Source: Marinobacterium zhoushanense
GTDB taxonomy: Bacteria; Pseudomonadota; Gammaproteobacteria; Pseudomonadales; Balneatricaceae
DNA length: 64,000 nucleotides
Assembly (NCBI RefSeq): GCF_014641945.1
Contig: NZ_BMIJ01000002.1
Coordinates: 1 to 64,000 of the forward strand
Reading direction: 5' to 3'
Of the stretch, positions 35,707-46,049 are shown in pieces (the first letter of the stretch is position 1; each line of letters begins with the position of its first letter). The translations under genes and the position numbers were made by a program. The notes below the pieces were generated by a model. It was not told where the DNA came from, ran no database searches, and saw only the letters and a program-made list of their open reading frames with translations.

Positions 35707-36591
35707 TTACATCTGGCTGCACCCAACGCCAACAGCCGCTTCCACCGCCTCACACGCCTCCAGCGTGTTCTGCAGCAGACAGGCGATGGTCATTGGCCCG
35801 ACACCGCCAGGCACCGGCGTAATGGCAGCCACTTTCTCCCTGGCCGCATCAAACTCCACGTCCCCCACCAGCTTGCCGGTGTCGAGACGATTGATGCCCA
35901 CATCGATCACCACCGCACCAGGCTTGAGCCATTCGCTCTTGACGAAGTGTGGAATCCCCACCGCGGCGATAACGATATCGGCCTGTGCCAGTTCGGCGGG
36001 CAGATCCTGGGTTTTGGAGTGGCAGATGGTGACGGTGGCCCGCTCCATCAACAGCTCCAGCGCCACCGGACGCCCAACGATGTTGGACGCACCGATCACC
36101 ACCGCCTTCTTGCCCATCGGATCAATACCGTAGGCGTCGAGCAGGCGCATGCAGCCGTAGGGCGTGCAGGGGCGCAGCGTCGGTGCCTTGCCGGCAAGTC
36201 GGCCCAGATTGTAGGGATGGAAACCATCCACATCCTTGCTCGGATCGATCCTTTCGATCACCGCCTGCACATCGATCTGCTTGGGCAACGGTAGCTGCAC
36301 CAGAATGCCGTGGATCTCCGTATCCGCGTTCAGGCTGTCGATCAGTGTCAGTAGATCGGACTGTGTGGTTTCCATACCCATGCGGTAGCTGCGCGAGAGG
36401 TAGCCCACCTCTTCACACGCCTTCACCTTGCTACCCACATAAACCTGTGATGCCGGGTCCTCACCGACCAGCACCACCGCCAATCCGGGCGCCGGAAGCC
36501 CCCGCTCCAAACGCTGTTTTACCTTTTCGGCTATCTCTTTACGCAGCTCGGCCGCCACCGCCTTGCCGTCGATCAGCTGGGCTGTACTCAC
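35707..36591 (-). CDS. folD: Methylenetetrahydrofolate dehydrogenase/cyclohydrolase
   Basis: A 294-residue bifunctional FolD. It oxidises 5,10-methylene-THF to methenyl-THF and hydrolyses it to 10-formyl-THF. The motifs [18 protein letters not shown] (catalytic Lys), the QLPLPKQ box and [15 protein letters not shown] near the C-terminus are complete. Inside the N-methylglutamate operon its role is to handle methylene-THF released by the dehydrogenase, upstream of PurU. Confidence 0.96.
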   Translation of the reverse strand: MSTAQLIDGKAVAAELRKEIAEKVKQRLERGLPAPGLAVVLVGEDPASQVYVGSKVKACEEVGYLSRSYRMGMETTQSDLLTLIDSLNADTEIHGILVQLPLPKQIDVQAVIERIDPSKDVDGFHPYNLGRLAGKAPTLRPCTPYGCMRLLDAYGIDPMGKKAVVIGASNIVGRPVALELLMERATVTICHSKTQDLPAELAQADIVIAAVGIPHFVKSEWLKPGAVVIDVGINRLDTGKLVGDVEFDAAREKVAAITPVPGGVGPMTIACLLQNTLEACEAVEAAVGVGCSQM

Positions 36592-36673
36592 GGTTATCTC
36601 CTGATAATTCTCTCTACTGTGATGTAGCGAGAGGGCTGCGCCGCACCGCGCGCCCTCTAACGGACTATCCGTA

Positions 36674-38002
36674 TCAGAACTTCTGGCCCGGAATCCAGCT
36701 GGTACCAGCCAGCGGCACCCGTGCCATCGCCGCGGACTCCACGGTCAGTGCCACCAGATCCTCCGGTTCCAGGTTGCGCAGGTCGTTCTTACCGCAGGCG
36801 CGGGCCAGAGTCTGCGCCTCCAGGGTCAGTACGCGCAGGTAGTTGGCCAGCTTGCGACCGCCCTCCACCGGGTCAAGGCGCTTCATCAGCTCTGGATCCT
36901 GAGTGGAGATACCGGCCGGGTCCTTGCCCTCCTGGTAGTCGTCGTAGAAACCGGCGGCGGATCCGATCTTTTTAAACTCCTCATCGTACATCGGGTGGTT
37001 ACAGCCCAACGCGATCAGCGCCGCGGTACCGATCGCCACCGCATCGGCGCCCAACGCCATGCACTTGGCCACGTCGGCACCGTTGCGGATACCACCTGAG
37101 ACGATCAGCTGCACCTTGCGGTGCATGCCCATCTCCTGCAGCGCCTGAACCGCCTGCGGAATCGCCGCCAGTGTCGGGATCCCCACGTGCTCGATAAACA
37201 CATCCTGAGTGGCGGCGGTACCGCCCTGCATACCGTCGACCACGATCACGTCGGCACCGGCTTTCACTGCCAGTTTCACGTCGTAGTAGGTACGGGTCGC
37301 ACCCACCTTGATGTAGATCGGCACCTGCCAATCGGTTATCTCGCGCAGCTCCTGAATCTTGATTGCCAGATCATCAGGACCGGTCCAGTCCGGGTGACGG
37401 CAGGCGGAGCGCTGGTCGATCCCCTTCGGCAGGTTACGCATCTGCGCAACACGGTCGGTGATCTTCTGGCCCAGCAGCATACCGCCACCGCCCGGCTTGG
37501 CACCCTGCCCCAGCACCACCTCTATGGCGTCGGCCTTGCGCAGGTCGTCCGGGTTCATACCGTAACGGGACGGCAGGTACTGGTAGACCAGCTTCTTGGA
37601 CTGACCTCGCTCTTCCGGCGTCATCCCGCCGTCACCGGTGGTGGTGGAGGTACCGGCGATGGAGGCACCTCGGCCCAGCGCTTCCTTGGCGTTGGCAGAC
37701 AACGCGCCGAAGCTCATACCGGCGATGGTGACCGGGATATCCAGCACGATCGGTTTCTTGGCGAAACGGGTGCCGAGGGTCACCGAGGTGTTGCACTTCT
37801 CACGGTACCCCTCCAGCGGGTAGCGGGACATGCTGGCACCGAGGAACAGCAGGTCATCGAAGTGCGGCAGCTTGCGCTTGGCACCGAAGCCACGGATGTC
37901 ATAGATGCCGGTCTCGGCGGCACGACGAATCTCGTGCATGGTGTTACGGTCGAAAGTAGCCGATTCGCGCAGACCGTCTTTTACATTGATATCGTTGCTC
38001 AT
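36674..38002 (-). CDS. mgsC: N-methylglutamate synthase subunit C-like (GltS FMN domain)
   Basis: A 442-residue protein equivalent to the FMN/[3Fe-4S] synthase domain of glutamate synthase. It includes ISFGALS-like [36 protein letters not shown] and [16 protein letters not shown]. With MgsA and MgsB it forms N-methylglutamate synthase, which converts gamma-glutamylmethylamide to N-methylglutamate. The name is justified by the adjacent gmaS and mgd genes; on its own, the family also includes GlxD. ATG 38002 fits AGAGGA upstream. Confidence 0.85.
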   Translation of the reverse strand: MSNDINVKDGLRESATFDRNTMHEIRRAAETGIYDIRGFGAKRKLPHFDDLLFLGASMSRYPLEGYREKCNTSVTLGTRFAKKPIVLDIPVTIAGMSFGALSANAKEALGRGASIAGTSTTTGDGGMTPEERGQSKKLVYQYLPSRYGMNPDDLRKADAIEVVLGQGAKPGGGGMLLGQKITDRVAQMRNLPKGIDQRSACRHPDWTGPDDLAIKIQELREITDWQVPIYIKVGATRTYYDVKLAVKAGADVIVVDGMQGGTAATQDVFIEHVGIPTLAAIPQAVQALQEMGMHRKVQLIVSGGIRNGADVAKCMALGADAVAIGTAALIALGCNHPMYDEEFKKIGSAAGFYDDYQEGKDPAGISTQDPELMKRLDPVEGGRKLANYLRVLTLEAQTLARACGKNDLRNLEPEDLVALTVESAAMARVPLAGTSWIPGQKF

Positions 38003-38037
38003 GTTTAAATCCTCTATCAATAGGGTCGGCCGGCTGC

Positions 38038-38721
38038 TTAGTAAGCGCCTGCGTTATCGACTTTGAACGTATACAGCTGACGGGCTGAGCCGTAGCGCTT
38101 GAAGCTGGTCGGATCCTCATCGACACCGGCGCGATTCAGCAGCGCGGTCAGCTCGTCGATATGCTCCTGACGCATCTCCTTCTCGATGCAGTCGGCACCG
38201 AGCGACTTCACGCTACCCTTGACGTAGATATGCACCTCGTACAGCGAATCGCCCAACGCGTCACCGGCATCGCCGCACACCACGAGGGAACCGGACTGGC
38301 CCATGAAGCAGCTCATGTGACCGACGCTGCCCTTAACCACGATATCCACCCCCTTCATGGAGATGCCGCAGCGGGCACCGGCATTACCCTCGATCACCAG
38401 CAGACCACCCTGCGCAGTGGCACCGGCAGCCTGGGAGGCATCACCCTTGACGCGCACGGTCCCGGACATCATGTTCTCCGCCACCCCCTGCCCCGCGTTG
38501 CCGTGGATGGTAACGGTGGCTTTCTTGTTCATGCCGGCGCAGAAGTAGCCGGCGTGGCCGAGGATATCCACCGCCATGCTCTGATCCAGACCGACGGCGA
38601 TGTTGTGCTGCCCCTTCGGACTGAGCACCTGCCATTCACGCTCGGTACACTCCCCCGCCTGTTCATGCAGCGCCTGGTTCAGTTCACGAATGCTGGATTC
38701 GGCAAGATTGATCGTTTTCAT
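38038..38721 (-). CDS. mgsB: N-methylglutamate synthase subunit B-like (GltS C-terminal beta-helix domain)
   Basis: A 227-residue protein matching the GXGXG beta-helix domain of glutamate synthase. Repeated glycine turns are seen in HGNAGQGVAENMMSG, QGGLLVIEGNAGARCGISMKG and GSVGHMSCFMGQSGSL. It lies between mgsA and mgsC with short gaps. The domain has a structural role in the synthase. Confidence 0.85.
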   Translation of the reverse strand: MKTINLAESSIRELNQALHEQAGECTEREWQVLSPKGQHNIAVGLDQSMAVDILGHAGYFCAGMNKKATVTIHGNAGQGVAENMMSGTVRVKGDASQAAGATAQGGLLVIEGNAGARCGISMKGVDIVVKGSVGHMSCFMGQSGSLVVCGDAGDALGDSLYEVHIYVKGSVKSLGADCIEKEMRQEHIDELTALLNRAGVDEDPTSFKRYGSARQLYTFKVDNAGAY

Positions 38722-38748
38722 ACTCGTTACTCCTAACCTAAACAGAAC

Positions 38749-39648
38749 TTAGCTGCGTTCCCAAACGTAGAAGGTGGCCGGTTCCGGCTCCCACACCTTG
38801 GCGTTCTCGATACCCGGCAGGGTGGTCAGTGCCTGGTATTCTGAGGCCATCGCCACGTAATCATCGGTCTCGGCGAGCACTGCCGGTTTGCAGGCGATCG
38901 GGTCGCGCATGACCGCAAAACCGTTGCGGGTACCAATGGTGAATGTGAAGAACCCGTCCAGATCTTCCAGCGCATGTTCCAGCGCCTCCTTCAGGCTGTC
39001 GCCCTCGCGCAGACGCCAGGTCAGGTAACCGGCGGCCACTTCGGAGTCGTTCTCGGTTTCGAACTTGATACCTTCGCGCTTCAGGTTCTCGCGCAGACGG
39101 TTGTGGTTGGACAGCGAGCCGTTGTGCACCAGGCACAGGTCCTGGCCGGTGGAGAAGGGATGCGACCCCTCCATGGTGACGGCAGACTCGGTGGCCATAC
39201 GGGTATGTCCGATGATGTGGCTGCCCTTCATGCCCGCAAGGTTGAACTTGCTGGCGATCTGTTCCGGCAGCCCCACCTCTTTCAGGATCTCGATCGACTG
39301 GCCGACGCTGAGGATCAGCACTTCGGGCGCCATCTCTGTCAGGTAAGCACGTACCGAGGCTTCATCCGACGCCACCTTGAACACGGTGACGTTGGCATTC
39401 TGCATCCAGTTCAGCTCGACGCCCATGTTGCGACGGATATCGTCCGCCAGCGCTTCCCAGTTATACGCGTTGTCCGGGTGGCGCAGTGTCAGCTTGACCC
39501 AGCCCTCGCCCACTTCGTCGCCGTAGATCGCGAAACCGGCACTGTCAGGACCACGGTCGGTCATGGCGATCAGCATCGGCTCGAACAACTCGCCCAGTTT
39601 GCTCTCGAGCGCCGGGTTCTTCAGATAGAGTCCAACAATTCCACACAT
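38749..39648 (-). CDS. mgsA: N-methylglutamate synthase subunit A-like (class II amidotransferase)
   Basis: A 299-residue N-terminal nucleophile amidotransferase with catalytic Cys2 (MCGIVGLYLKN) and the conserved MTDRGPDSAGFAIYGDE, HTRMATESAVTMEGSHPF and LVHNGSLSNHNRLR. It hydrolyses the side-chain amide of its gamma-glutamyl substrate and feeds the amine to MgsC. It begins 81 bases after gmaS, beyond an intercistronic hairpin. Confidence 0.87.
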   Translation of the reverse strand: MCGIVGLYLKNPALESKLGELFEPMLIAMTDRGPDSAGFAIYGDEVGEGWVKLTLRHPDNAYNWEALADDIRRNMGVELNWMQNANVTVFKVASDEASVRAYLTEMAPEVLILSVGQSIEILKEVGLPEQIASKFNLAGMKGSHIIGHTRMATESAVTMEGSHPFSTGQDLCLVHNGSLSNHNRLRENLKREGIKFETENDSEVAAGYLTWRLREGDSLKEALEHALEDLDGFFTFTIGTRNGFAVMRDPIACKPAVLAETDDYVAMASEYQALTTLPGIENAKVWEPEPATFYVWERS

Positions 39649-39662
39649 ATGCTTTACCTCTC

Positions 39663-39685
39663 GCCGGCCCGTTACGCGGGTCGGC
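39663..39685. repeat. Intercistronic hairpin between gmaS and mgsA
   Basis: GCCGGCCCG (39663-39671) pairs with CGGGTCGGC (39677-39685) over nine positions with one G-U around a 5-base loop. There is no T tract after it in the direction of transcription. It may protect the upstream gmaS message and adjust stoichiometry. Confidence 0.7.
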
Positions 39686-39729
39686 TATCAAAAAATGTTG
39701 AGCTATGGCCGTAAACAGAACGCTGGTGA

Positions 39730-41064
39730 TTAGAAGAACTCGGCGTAATGCTTCAGCTCCCAGTCGGAGACATGGCGGCTGTACTCGATCCACTCGGCAC
39801 GTTTCACCTTGAGGAACTCGGAGACGATCTCCTTGCCCATCTTCTCGGTGAACAGGGTGTCCGCCTCCAGCGCATCAAGGGATTCGTTCAGGTTCTGTGG
39901 CAGGATCTCCACACCCTTGGCCTTGATCTGATCGAGAGTCAGGCTGTAGAGGTTGATATTCATCGGGTCGCCCGGGTCCAGCTCGCGCTCAATACCATCC
40001 ATACCGGCGGCGATCAGTGCCGCGTGTACCAGGTAGGGGTTGCAGCCGGAGTCCGGCAGGCGGAACTCGAGGCGACCGTAAGGCACCCGCACCATGGCGG
40101 AACGGTTGTTGTCTCCGTAGCAAACGTAGGCCGGCGCCCAGGTCGCGCCGGAGCTGTTACCGCCGACAACCAGGCGCTTGTAGGAGTTAACGGTCGGCGC
40201 GGCAAAGGCACATATCGCCTTGGCGTGCGCCAGAATGCCGGCGGTAAAGTGGTAGGCCATCTTGGACAGGCCCATGCCGTGTTTATCGCTGGGATCGTGG
40301 AACAGGTTTTTGCCGTTCTCGTCGGTGATCGACAGGTGGAAATGCATCCCGTTACCGGTACGATCCGATGCCGGCTTGGGCATGAACGAGCAGACCATCC
40401 CCAGCTTGTTGGCGATCTCGCCGGCGGCCATACGCACGAAGGTGAAACGGTCGGCGGAGGTCAGCGCATCACTGTAGGTGTAGTTGATCTCGAACTGACC
40501 GTTGGCGTCCTCGTGATCGATCTGGTAGACATCGAAATCCACCGCCTGTAGCGCTTCCACCAGCTGCTCCAGGAACTCACGGGAGCGAGACAGCCCCTTG
40601 TAGTCGTAGCAGGGCTTGGCCAGCACATCGCTCTCGTCCACCGGCGTCAGCGAGCCATCGTCGGCCCGGTTGAACAGGGAGAATTCAGGTTCGAGACCGG
40701 TGTTCAGCGTCCAGCCCCGCTCGGCCAGCGTGGCCAGCTGTGTCTTCAGCACCACACGGGAGCAGTAGGGATGCGGGGCGCCATCGACGTACCCATCACA
40801 GGCGATGCGCGCATAGCCCGGCTGCCAGGGTACGGCACTGAAGGTGTTCAGATCGCCACGGGCCATGAAATCCGGTCCGTGCGGCTCCATCCCCAGTCCC
40901 CAAACCGCGAAACCGGCAAAGCCTGCCCCCTTCTCCACCACGTCCATCAGGCAGTTGGCCGGGACCGATTTGGTTTTGGCCACGCCGTGAATATCGACGA
41001 ACTGGGCCAGGATATATTTGATGTCGTTGTCACTGATGACGCGTTCGATATCTGCGGGCTTCAT
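39730..41064 (-). CDS. gmaS: Gamma-glutamylmethylamide synthetase (GMAS)
   Basis: A 444-residue glutamine-synthetase-like ligase that joins methylamine to glutamate with ATP, the first step of the N-methylglutamate pathway. It has LDVHGVAK-like [14 protein letters not shown] at the start, the Glu/metal motif [34 protein letters not shown] and NSYKRL. Its beginning ([22 protein letters not shown], shown as landmark) is that of GMAS rather than housekeeping GlnA. It overlaps mgdD by four bases. Confidence 0.92.
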   Translation of the reverse strand: MKPADIERVISDNDIKYILAQFVDIHGVAKTKSVPANCLMDVVEKGAGFAGFAVWGLGMEPHGPDFMARGDLNTFSAVPWQPGYARIACDGYVDGAPHPYCSRVVLKTQLATLAERGWTLNTGLEPEFSLFNRADDGSLTPVDESDVLAKPCYDYKGLSRSREFLEQLVEALQAVDFDVYQIDHEDANGQFEINYTYSDALTSADRFTFVRMAAGEIANKLGMVCSFMPKPASDRTGNGMHFHLSITDENGKNLFHDPSDKHGMGLSKMAYHFTAGILAHAKAICAFAAPTVNSYKRLVVGGNSSGATWAPAYVCYGDNNRSAMVRVPYGRLEFRLPDSGCNPYLVHAALIAAGMDGIERELDPGDPMNINLYSLTLDQIKAKGVEILPQNLNESLDALEADTLFTEKMGKEIVSEFLKVKRAEWIEYSRHVSDWELKHYAEFF

Positions 41065-41558
41065 TGTGCATCTCCTTCATTTGATTCGATGTCACCCAGT
41101 TCGCTGAGCAGGGTGCTGAATGTGTCGCTCATGTAGTGGTCATAACCGCTGTCGAAACCGATCAGCAGGGCGCCGTTGGCTTCCAGATAGAGCCAGCAGT
41201 TCACACCCACCACTGACGCCATCAGCCAGTCACCCGGCTGCATCTGGCGGAAATCGTATTGGCAGACCTGTGCCATCAACTCGATCCAGCGCTTGCCCTT
41301 GAGGGCGAACACACGATCGGCGCGTGGGAAACACCAGTCATAGGTCGGAAGCAGCTGCGGATCGGCGATGTAGGCCATGTATTCATCGCTGCCGGTACGG
41401 GCGACGAGCGCCCCATCCGACTCGACGGCACTCAGCACCGCCTCAGGCAGCGGCAGACCGGCGGCGGTAATCGCCGCCTGGCTGCCGGGGCCGGTGAGCA
41501 GGTAGCCGCGCAACCGATCGCGACAGGTCAGGTTCAGGTTACTCATCAGGCCAGTCAT
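41061..41558 (-). CDS. mgdD: N-methylglutamate dehydrogenase gamma-type subunit (SoxG-like)
   Basis: A 165-residue protein like the sarcosine oxidase gamma subunit, with a YgfZ/GcvT-type fold ([36 protein letters not shown]). It starts one base after the mgdC stop and overlaps gmaS by four bases. It is a non-catalytic subunit of the heterotetramer. The N-methylglutamate role is chosen over sarcosine oxidase because gmaS and mgsABC are in the same operon. Confidence 0.82.
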   Translation of the reverse strand: MTGLMSNLNLTCRDRLRGYLLTGPGSQAAITAAGLPLPEAVLSAVESDGALVARTGSDEYMAYIADPQLLPTYDWCFPRADRVFALKGKRWIELMAQVCQYDFRQMQPGDWLMASVVGVNCWLYLEANGALLIGFDSGYDHYMSDTFSTLLSELGDIESNEGDAQ

Positions 41559-41559
41559 C

Positions 41560-44529
41560 TCATGCCACCTCGGTCAGATCTGCGGTTTGACGCGTGCCAT
41601 CGGCGTCGTAGAAAGGTGTTGCACAGGGCTCCAGCGTGATCAGCGCCCCGCTATCCACCCGCGCCTTGAGCGGCTTGGCCTGATCGGCCAGCGGCAGATC
41701 CACCATCGCCAGGCCAATCACCCGGCCCAACGTGGGGCTGTAGGCGATGCTGGTAATGCGTCCGGCAATCTCGCCGTTTTCGATCAGCAGATGGCACTCC
41801 TTGGGCAGTTCACCGTTGCTCTCCCCGGTGAATCCCTGCGGCAGACGGAAGCCGATCAGTTTGCGCTGGCAACGCTCCTTGAGCAGGGCCAGGGAGGGTT
41901 TGCCCGTGAACCAGGGCTTGCTGGCCAGCGGCACCGCCCAGCCCATGTTGGCCTCGAACGGATTGGTCAGGCCGTCGGTGTCCTGCCCGACGATGATGTG
42001 GCCCTTTTCAAGCCGAAGTACACGCTGCGCCTCGACACCGAAGGGACGGATGCCGTACGGCTTGCCCGCTTCGATCAGGGTCTTCCAGATCTCCAGTGCG
42101 GCATCCGCCGGCATATGGATTTCGTAACCCAGCTCGCCGACGAAGCCGACCCGGATCAGGCGTACCGGGTAACCGCACAGGGTGCCTTCACGCAGTCCCA
42201 GATAGGGAAAGGCATCCTCGCTCAGATTCACGTTGGTCAGCTGTGACAGCAGCTTGCGCGACACCGGCCCCGCAAGGTTAAGTGCGGCCAGCGAACCGGT
42301 ACGGTTTACCAGGCGTACATCAAGGCCCAGCTCCTGCGTTTTCATCGACAGGGTACGAAAGGCGGCATCGGCATGGCTGGTGGTGGCGGTGACGTAGAAA
42401 CGGTCCTCGGTGATCCGGCCGACGATGCCGTCATCGACAATGACACCGCTATCGTCGACCATCAGCGCGTAGCGGGTCATGCCCTGCTTGATGGTGGACA
42501 TCTTCATCGTGTACACCACGTCCAGCAGTTTGCCCGCATCAGGCCCCATCACCTCGATCTTGCCCAGGGTGGACACATCGATGATGCCAAGACTGCTGCG
42601 TACAGCCTGCACCTCCTGCAGAATTACCCGCTGACGTTCAGACGCTGAAACAGCACCAGAGGCGGCGTTAGGTAGAGTGCCCACGTCGGTTCGAGGTAGA
42701 TAGTACTCGGGGCGCAGCCAGCGACCCGCTTCCATCATCTTGGCGCCGTTGGCCTCATGCCAGGAGTGCATCGGGGTCAGACGCTCGGGACGGAAACGGC
42801 GTCCCGCCAGGGCGCTGACCGGTACCGGGTGAAACATCGGCCGCGCGGTGGTCGAGCCGGTCTCGTCGATGCTCTTGTGGTTGATCTCGGCCAACACGCG
42901 AATGCCGTTCATATTGGCGTGTTTGCCCTGGCTCGGGCCCATACCGTTGGTGGAGAAGCGCTTCATCAATTCGATATTGTCGAAGCCCTCTTTCGCTGCG
43001 TTAAACAGGTCCTTCAGCTGCAGGTCTTCGTCGTAGTCGACAAAGTTCTTGCCCTTGGGATGGCTGATGATCGGCCAGTCATGACTGTGGGCGCGATCAT
43101 CGCGGAAACGGCCTATATCCGACTCCACTGTTTCTCCACGCAGTTCAGCCACCGCCTCTTTCGCAGCTCGCTCGCCGTCGGCCAACCGCTGTTCCAGCGT
43201 AAACGCACCATTGAGGCGACCGCAGGCATGAATACCCTTGGGCAGCTGCTGCGGCAGAATCTGCTGGGCTTTCTTGTCGTAGGCCATCTTGCTGCCGGCC
43301 TGATACAGCATCTGCGCTGCCGGCGCCCAGCCCACACTCATCAATAGAAGATCGCAGGGGATGGTGCGGGTCTGGCCGCTGTCACAGCTACGGCCATCGA
43401 AGGGCGCTACGACCACCGCCTTAAGGCTGGTCTTGCCCTTGGCTTCATAGATCGCACTCTGCTCGATAACCGGTACGCCCTTCTCTTGCAGTTGGGCCGC
43501 CCAGTCACCGCGCTTGTCGAGCCACTCCAGATCGACGACGGCGGCAACGTCGACACCCGCCTCGATCAGGTCCAGTGCGGCACGGTAGCCTTCATCGTTG
43601 GCGCAGAGTACCACCGCACGCTGTCCTGGCTTGACCGCATAGCGAGCGATCAGGCGTTGGGCAGCGGAAGCCAGCATGACGCCGGGCAGGTCGTTGTTGC
43701 GGAAAACCGAGGGTTGTTCCATGACGCCGGTGGCCATGATCACGCCTGCAGCACGCATCTTGGTGATCCCTTTTGGTCCCACCAGCGGCACATAGTGATC
43801 GGTGTACCAGCCGCAGGCGTAGTGCCCGCTCAGCACACGGATGTTGGTATGTTCGACGACCCGCTGCTTGAGCTGGCTACGTACCGCAGCAGCAGACGGT
43901 TCGTTGACCAGCTGGTAGTCCAGGCTGCCACCAATGTGCGGGTTCTCATCCACCAACACTACATCGGCACCCGCATCGGCAGCACTCAGTGCCGCCTGCA
44001 TACCGCTGGCACCGCCGCCGATTACCAGCAGATCGCAAAAGCCGTACTTCTTCGGCTGACGAGTGGCACTCCAGTCCGTGGAGATCTCGCCCAGACCCGC
44101 CTTTTCACGGATCAGCCGCTCCCAGAACGGGAAAAACTTTTTCGGCTTATGGAAAGCCTTGTAGTAGAAGCCCACCGGCAGGAAGCGGGACAGCAGGCCA
44201 ATATAGCTGTCCCGATCGTTGCTCAGCGTGCCGTTGACGTTACAGGCGCGCAGCGCCAAACCATCATCGACCGGTGTGACATCGCCACGAATATTGGTCG
44301 CCTCACCGCTCTGGAACAGCGCATTGACATCGTGGTTGGCCATCGACAGCACACTGCGCGGGCGATGGTATTTGAAGCTGCGACCAAGCAGTTTCTGCCC
44401 GCCCGCCAGCAGCGCTGAGCTGATGCTGTCGCCCTTGAATCCACTGAACGTTTGCCCTTCGAGAGAGAAATTCAGGGTTTCAGAGCGATTGATCCACTCC
44501 AGGGATTGGGGCTCAAGCCGGTACTTCAT
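41560..44529 (-). CDS. mgdC: N-methylglutamate dehydrogenase alpha-type subunit (SoxA-like)
   Basis: A 989-residue protein. It has an N-terminal ferredoxin-like region (GQTFSGFKGDSISSALLAGG), an NAD/FAD-binding oxidoreductase domain (LLVIGGGASGMQAALSAADAG) and a C-terminal GcvT-like THF-binding domain (RTGSLAALNLAGPVSRKLL, VGFVGELGYEIHMPADAALE). It captures the oxidised methyl group as methylene-THF. ATG 44529 follows GAGGTGCG and overlaps mgdB by 17 bases. Length fits SoxA-type subunits. Confidence 0.87.
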   Translation of the reverse strand: MKYRLEPQSLEWINRSETLNFSLEGQTFSGFKGDSISSALLAGGQKLLGRSFKYHRPRSVLSMANHDVNALFQSGEATNIRGDVTPVDDGLALRACNVNGTLSNDRDSYIGLLSRFLPVGFYYKAFHKPKKFFPFWERLIREKAGLGEISTDWSATRQPKKYGFCDLLVIGGGASGMQAALSAADAGADVVLVDENPHIGGSLDYQLVNEPSAAAVRSQLKQRVVEHTNIRVLSGHYACGWYTDHYVPLVGPKGITKMRAAGVIMATGVMEQPSVFRNNDLPGVMLASAAQRLIARYAVKPGQRAVVLCANDEGYRAALDLIEAGVDVAAVVDLEWLDKRGDWAAQLQEKGVPVIEQSAIYEAKGKTSLKAVVVAPFDGRSCDSGQTRTIPCDLLLMSVGWAPAAQMLYQAGSKMAYDKKAQQILPQQLPKGIHACGRLNGAFTLEQRLADGERAAKEAVAELRGETVESDIGRFRDDRAHSHDWPIISHPKGKNFVDYDEDLQLKDLFNAAKEGFDNIELMKRFSTNGMGPSQGKHANMNGIRVLAEINHKSIDETGSTTARPMFHPVPVSALAGRRFRPERLTPMHSWHEANGAKMMEAGRWLRPEYYLPRTDVGTLPNAASGAVSASERQRVILQEVQAVRSSLGIIDVSTLGKIEVMGPDAGKLLDVVYTMKMSTIKQGMTRYALMVDDSGVIVDDGIVGRITEDRFYVTATTSHADAAFRTLSMKTQELGLDVRLVNRTGSLAALNLAGPVSRKLLSQLTNVNLSEDAFPYLGLREGTLCGYPVRLIRVGFVGELGYEIHMPADAALEIWKTLIEAGKPYGIRPFGVEAQRVLRLEKGHIIVGQDTDGLTNPFEANMGWAVPLASKPWFTGKPSLALLKERCQRKLIGFRLPQGFTGESNGELPKECHLLIENGEIAGRITSIAYSPTLGRVIGLAMVDLPLADQAKPLKARVDSGALITLEPCATPFYDADGTRQTADLTEVA

Positions 44530-44779
44530 AACGCACCTCATTAGCATCGACGAAACGGATCACCTCATCGGTCAGTGTGTTGCGATCGACGATGAACCAG
44601 CGCCCCGTGGGACGGTGATACCAGCGCTCGCGCAGCACACCGGGCTCGCCACTGCGGTTGAACACATAGTCGGCCCAGGTCGCGTCATCGCCGTTGACCG
44701 GCGGAATACGCACCTCGCCCAGGTAATCGAATTCGCTGATCGGTCGTTTGCCGATCACGGGACAATCCAACAGTTTCAT
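44513..44779 (-). CDS. mgdB: N-methylglutamate dehydrogenase delta-type subunit (SoxD-like), zinc ligands incomplete
   Basis: An 88-residue small subunit of the four-subunit dehydrogenase. The family zinc site uses two N-terminal Cys, a His and a Cys. Here only Cys6 (LLDCPVIG) and His55 (YHRPTGRWF) remain, with Ile9 and Gly59 at the other two places. It therefore probably does not bind zinc in the usual way. Gene order and the conserved W-x-x-Y-x-F-x-R core support the call. Confidence 0.82.
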   Translation of the reverse strand: MKLLDCPVIGKRPISEFDYLGEVRIPPVNGDDATWADYVFNRSGEPGVLRERWYHRPTGRWFIVDRNTLTDEVIRFVDANEVRYEVPA

Positions 44780-44790
44780 GCGCCGCCTCC

Positions 44791-46032
44791 TTAATGCCCG
44801 ACCGATGCCGCGCCCTTTTCACCGACCAGGTCGAAGTCGGCGAAACGGGACAGGCGGAAGGGCTCGATCAGTTCATGGTTTTTGTCGTTGGCGACGGTCC
44901 AGGCCATGGTCTTGCCGCTGACCGGCGTCGCCTTGAAGCCCCAGGTGCCCCAGCCCGCATCCAGGTAGAAGCCATCTATCGGGGTCTTGCCCATGATCGG
45001 CGCGAAGTCCGGGGTGATATCGGACATGCCGGCCCACTGACGCATCACTTTCATCCGGCTCATAAACGGGAACAGGTCCAGCATCTGGTCCGCCAGCCCC
45101 TCGACGAAGTCGAAGCTGGAGCGGGTCGAGTGCAGTACCGACGGGTCTACCGAGGCCCCCATCACCAGTTCGCCACGGGAGGACTGGCTGACATAGACGT
45201 GCAGGCTGCCGGAGACCACGATAGTGTCCATGAACGGCTTCACCGGCTCGGACACGCACGCCTGCAGCGGGAAGATCTCGATCGGCGTGCGCAACCCCAG
45301 CATGCTGGTAATGCGCGGCGTAGAGCCCGCCACCATGGAGATCACCTTGTTGCAGCTGATCGCGCCACGGTCGGTATCCACGCCGACCACCTTGTCACCC
45401 TGGGTACGGATGGCGGTGACGCGGGTTTTCTGGTGAATCTCGACACCGCGGTTGTGCGCTCCACGGGCATAGCCCCAGGCTACCGCGTCGTGACGGGCAA
45501 CAGATCCGGGCGCGTGGTACAGCGCTCCCATCACCGGCGCATGGCCGGCGCAGTCCAGATCCATATAGGGGACCTCTTTGGCGATCTCTTCGCGACCGAC
45601 CACCTCACTCTCGATCCCCTGATGCTTGTTCACCTCGGCGCGCCAGCGCATGGTGCGCAGGGCGCTGTCGGTGTGGGCCAGGGTGAAATGACCACGGGTT
45701 GAGTAGAAGATGTTGAGGTCGAAATCGTCCGCCAGATCCTCGAACAGCTTGACGCTGGTGTCGTAGAACTTCACACCCTCAGGCGTCAGATAGTTCGAGC
45801 GCACGATGGTGGTATTGCGGCCGGTGTTGCCGCCGCCGATATACCCCTGCTCAAGCACGGCCACATCGGTGATACCGTGCTCCTTCGCCAGGTAGTAGGC
45901 ACAGGCCATACCGTGACCGCCGCCACCGATGATGACCACATCGTAGTGCGACTTCAGCGGTTTGCTGTCAGGGAAGAAGCGCGGTTCGTTATGCTCGCTC
46001 TTCAACCCGTATTTCAATAAGCGCCAGGGCAT
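44791..46032 (-). CDS. mgdA: N-methylglutamate dehydrogenase beta-type subunit (SoxB-like)
   Basis: A 413-residue FAD-dependent amine oxidase subunit. The dinucleotide motif is VVIIGGGGHGMACAYYLAKE. The SoxB-type signature GYIGGGNTGRNTTIVRSNYL follows at about 60-80, and WAGMSDITPDFAPIMGKTPI is near the C-terminus. It oxidises the N-methyl group of N-methylglutamate. Upstream purU ends 17 bases away and mgdB follows after 11. Confidence 0.88.
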   Translation of the reverse strand: MPWRLLKYGLKSEHNEPRFFPDSKPLKSHYDVVIIGGGGHGMACAYYLAKEHGITDVAVLEQGYIGGGNTGRNTTIVRSNYLTPEGVKFYDTSVKLFEDLADDFDLNIFYSTRGHFTLAHTDSALRTMRWRAEVNKHQGIESEVVGREEIAKEVPYMDLDCAGHAPVMGALYHAPGSVARHDAVAWGYARGAHNRGVEIHQKTRVTAIRTQGDKVVGVDTDRGAISCNKVISMVAGSTPRITSMLGLRTPIEIFPLQACVSEPVKPFMDTIVVSGSLHVYVSQSSRGELVMGASVDPSVLHSTRSSFDFVEGLADQMLDLFPFMSRMKVMRQWAGMSDITPDFAPIMGKTPIDGFYLDAGWGTWGFKATPVSGKTMAWTVANDKNHELIEPFRLSRFADFDLVGEKGAASVGH

Positions 46033-46049
46033 CTGTTAACTCCCGGTTA

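Noticed and set aside
36674-46032. Reading the soxBDAG-like and glxBCD-like genes as sarcosine oxidase plus an unrelated synthase
   Set aside because: The single operon with a GMAS gene, FolD and PurU fits N-methylglutamate synthase/dehydrogenase better. Sarcosine oxidase is kept as the fallback for the four-subunit enzyme.
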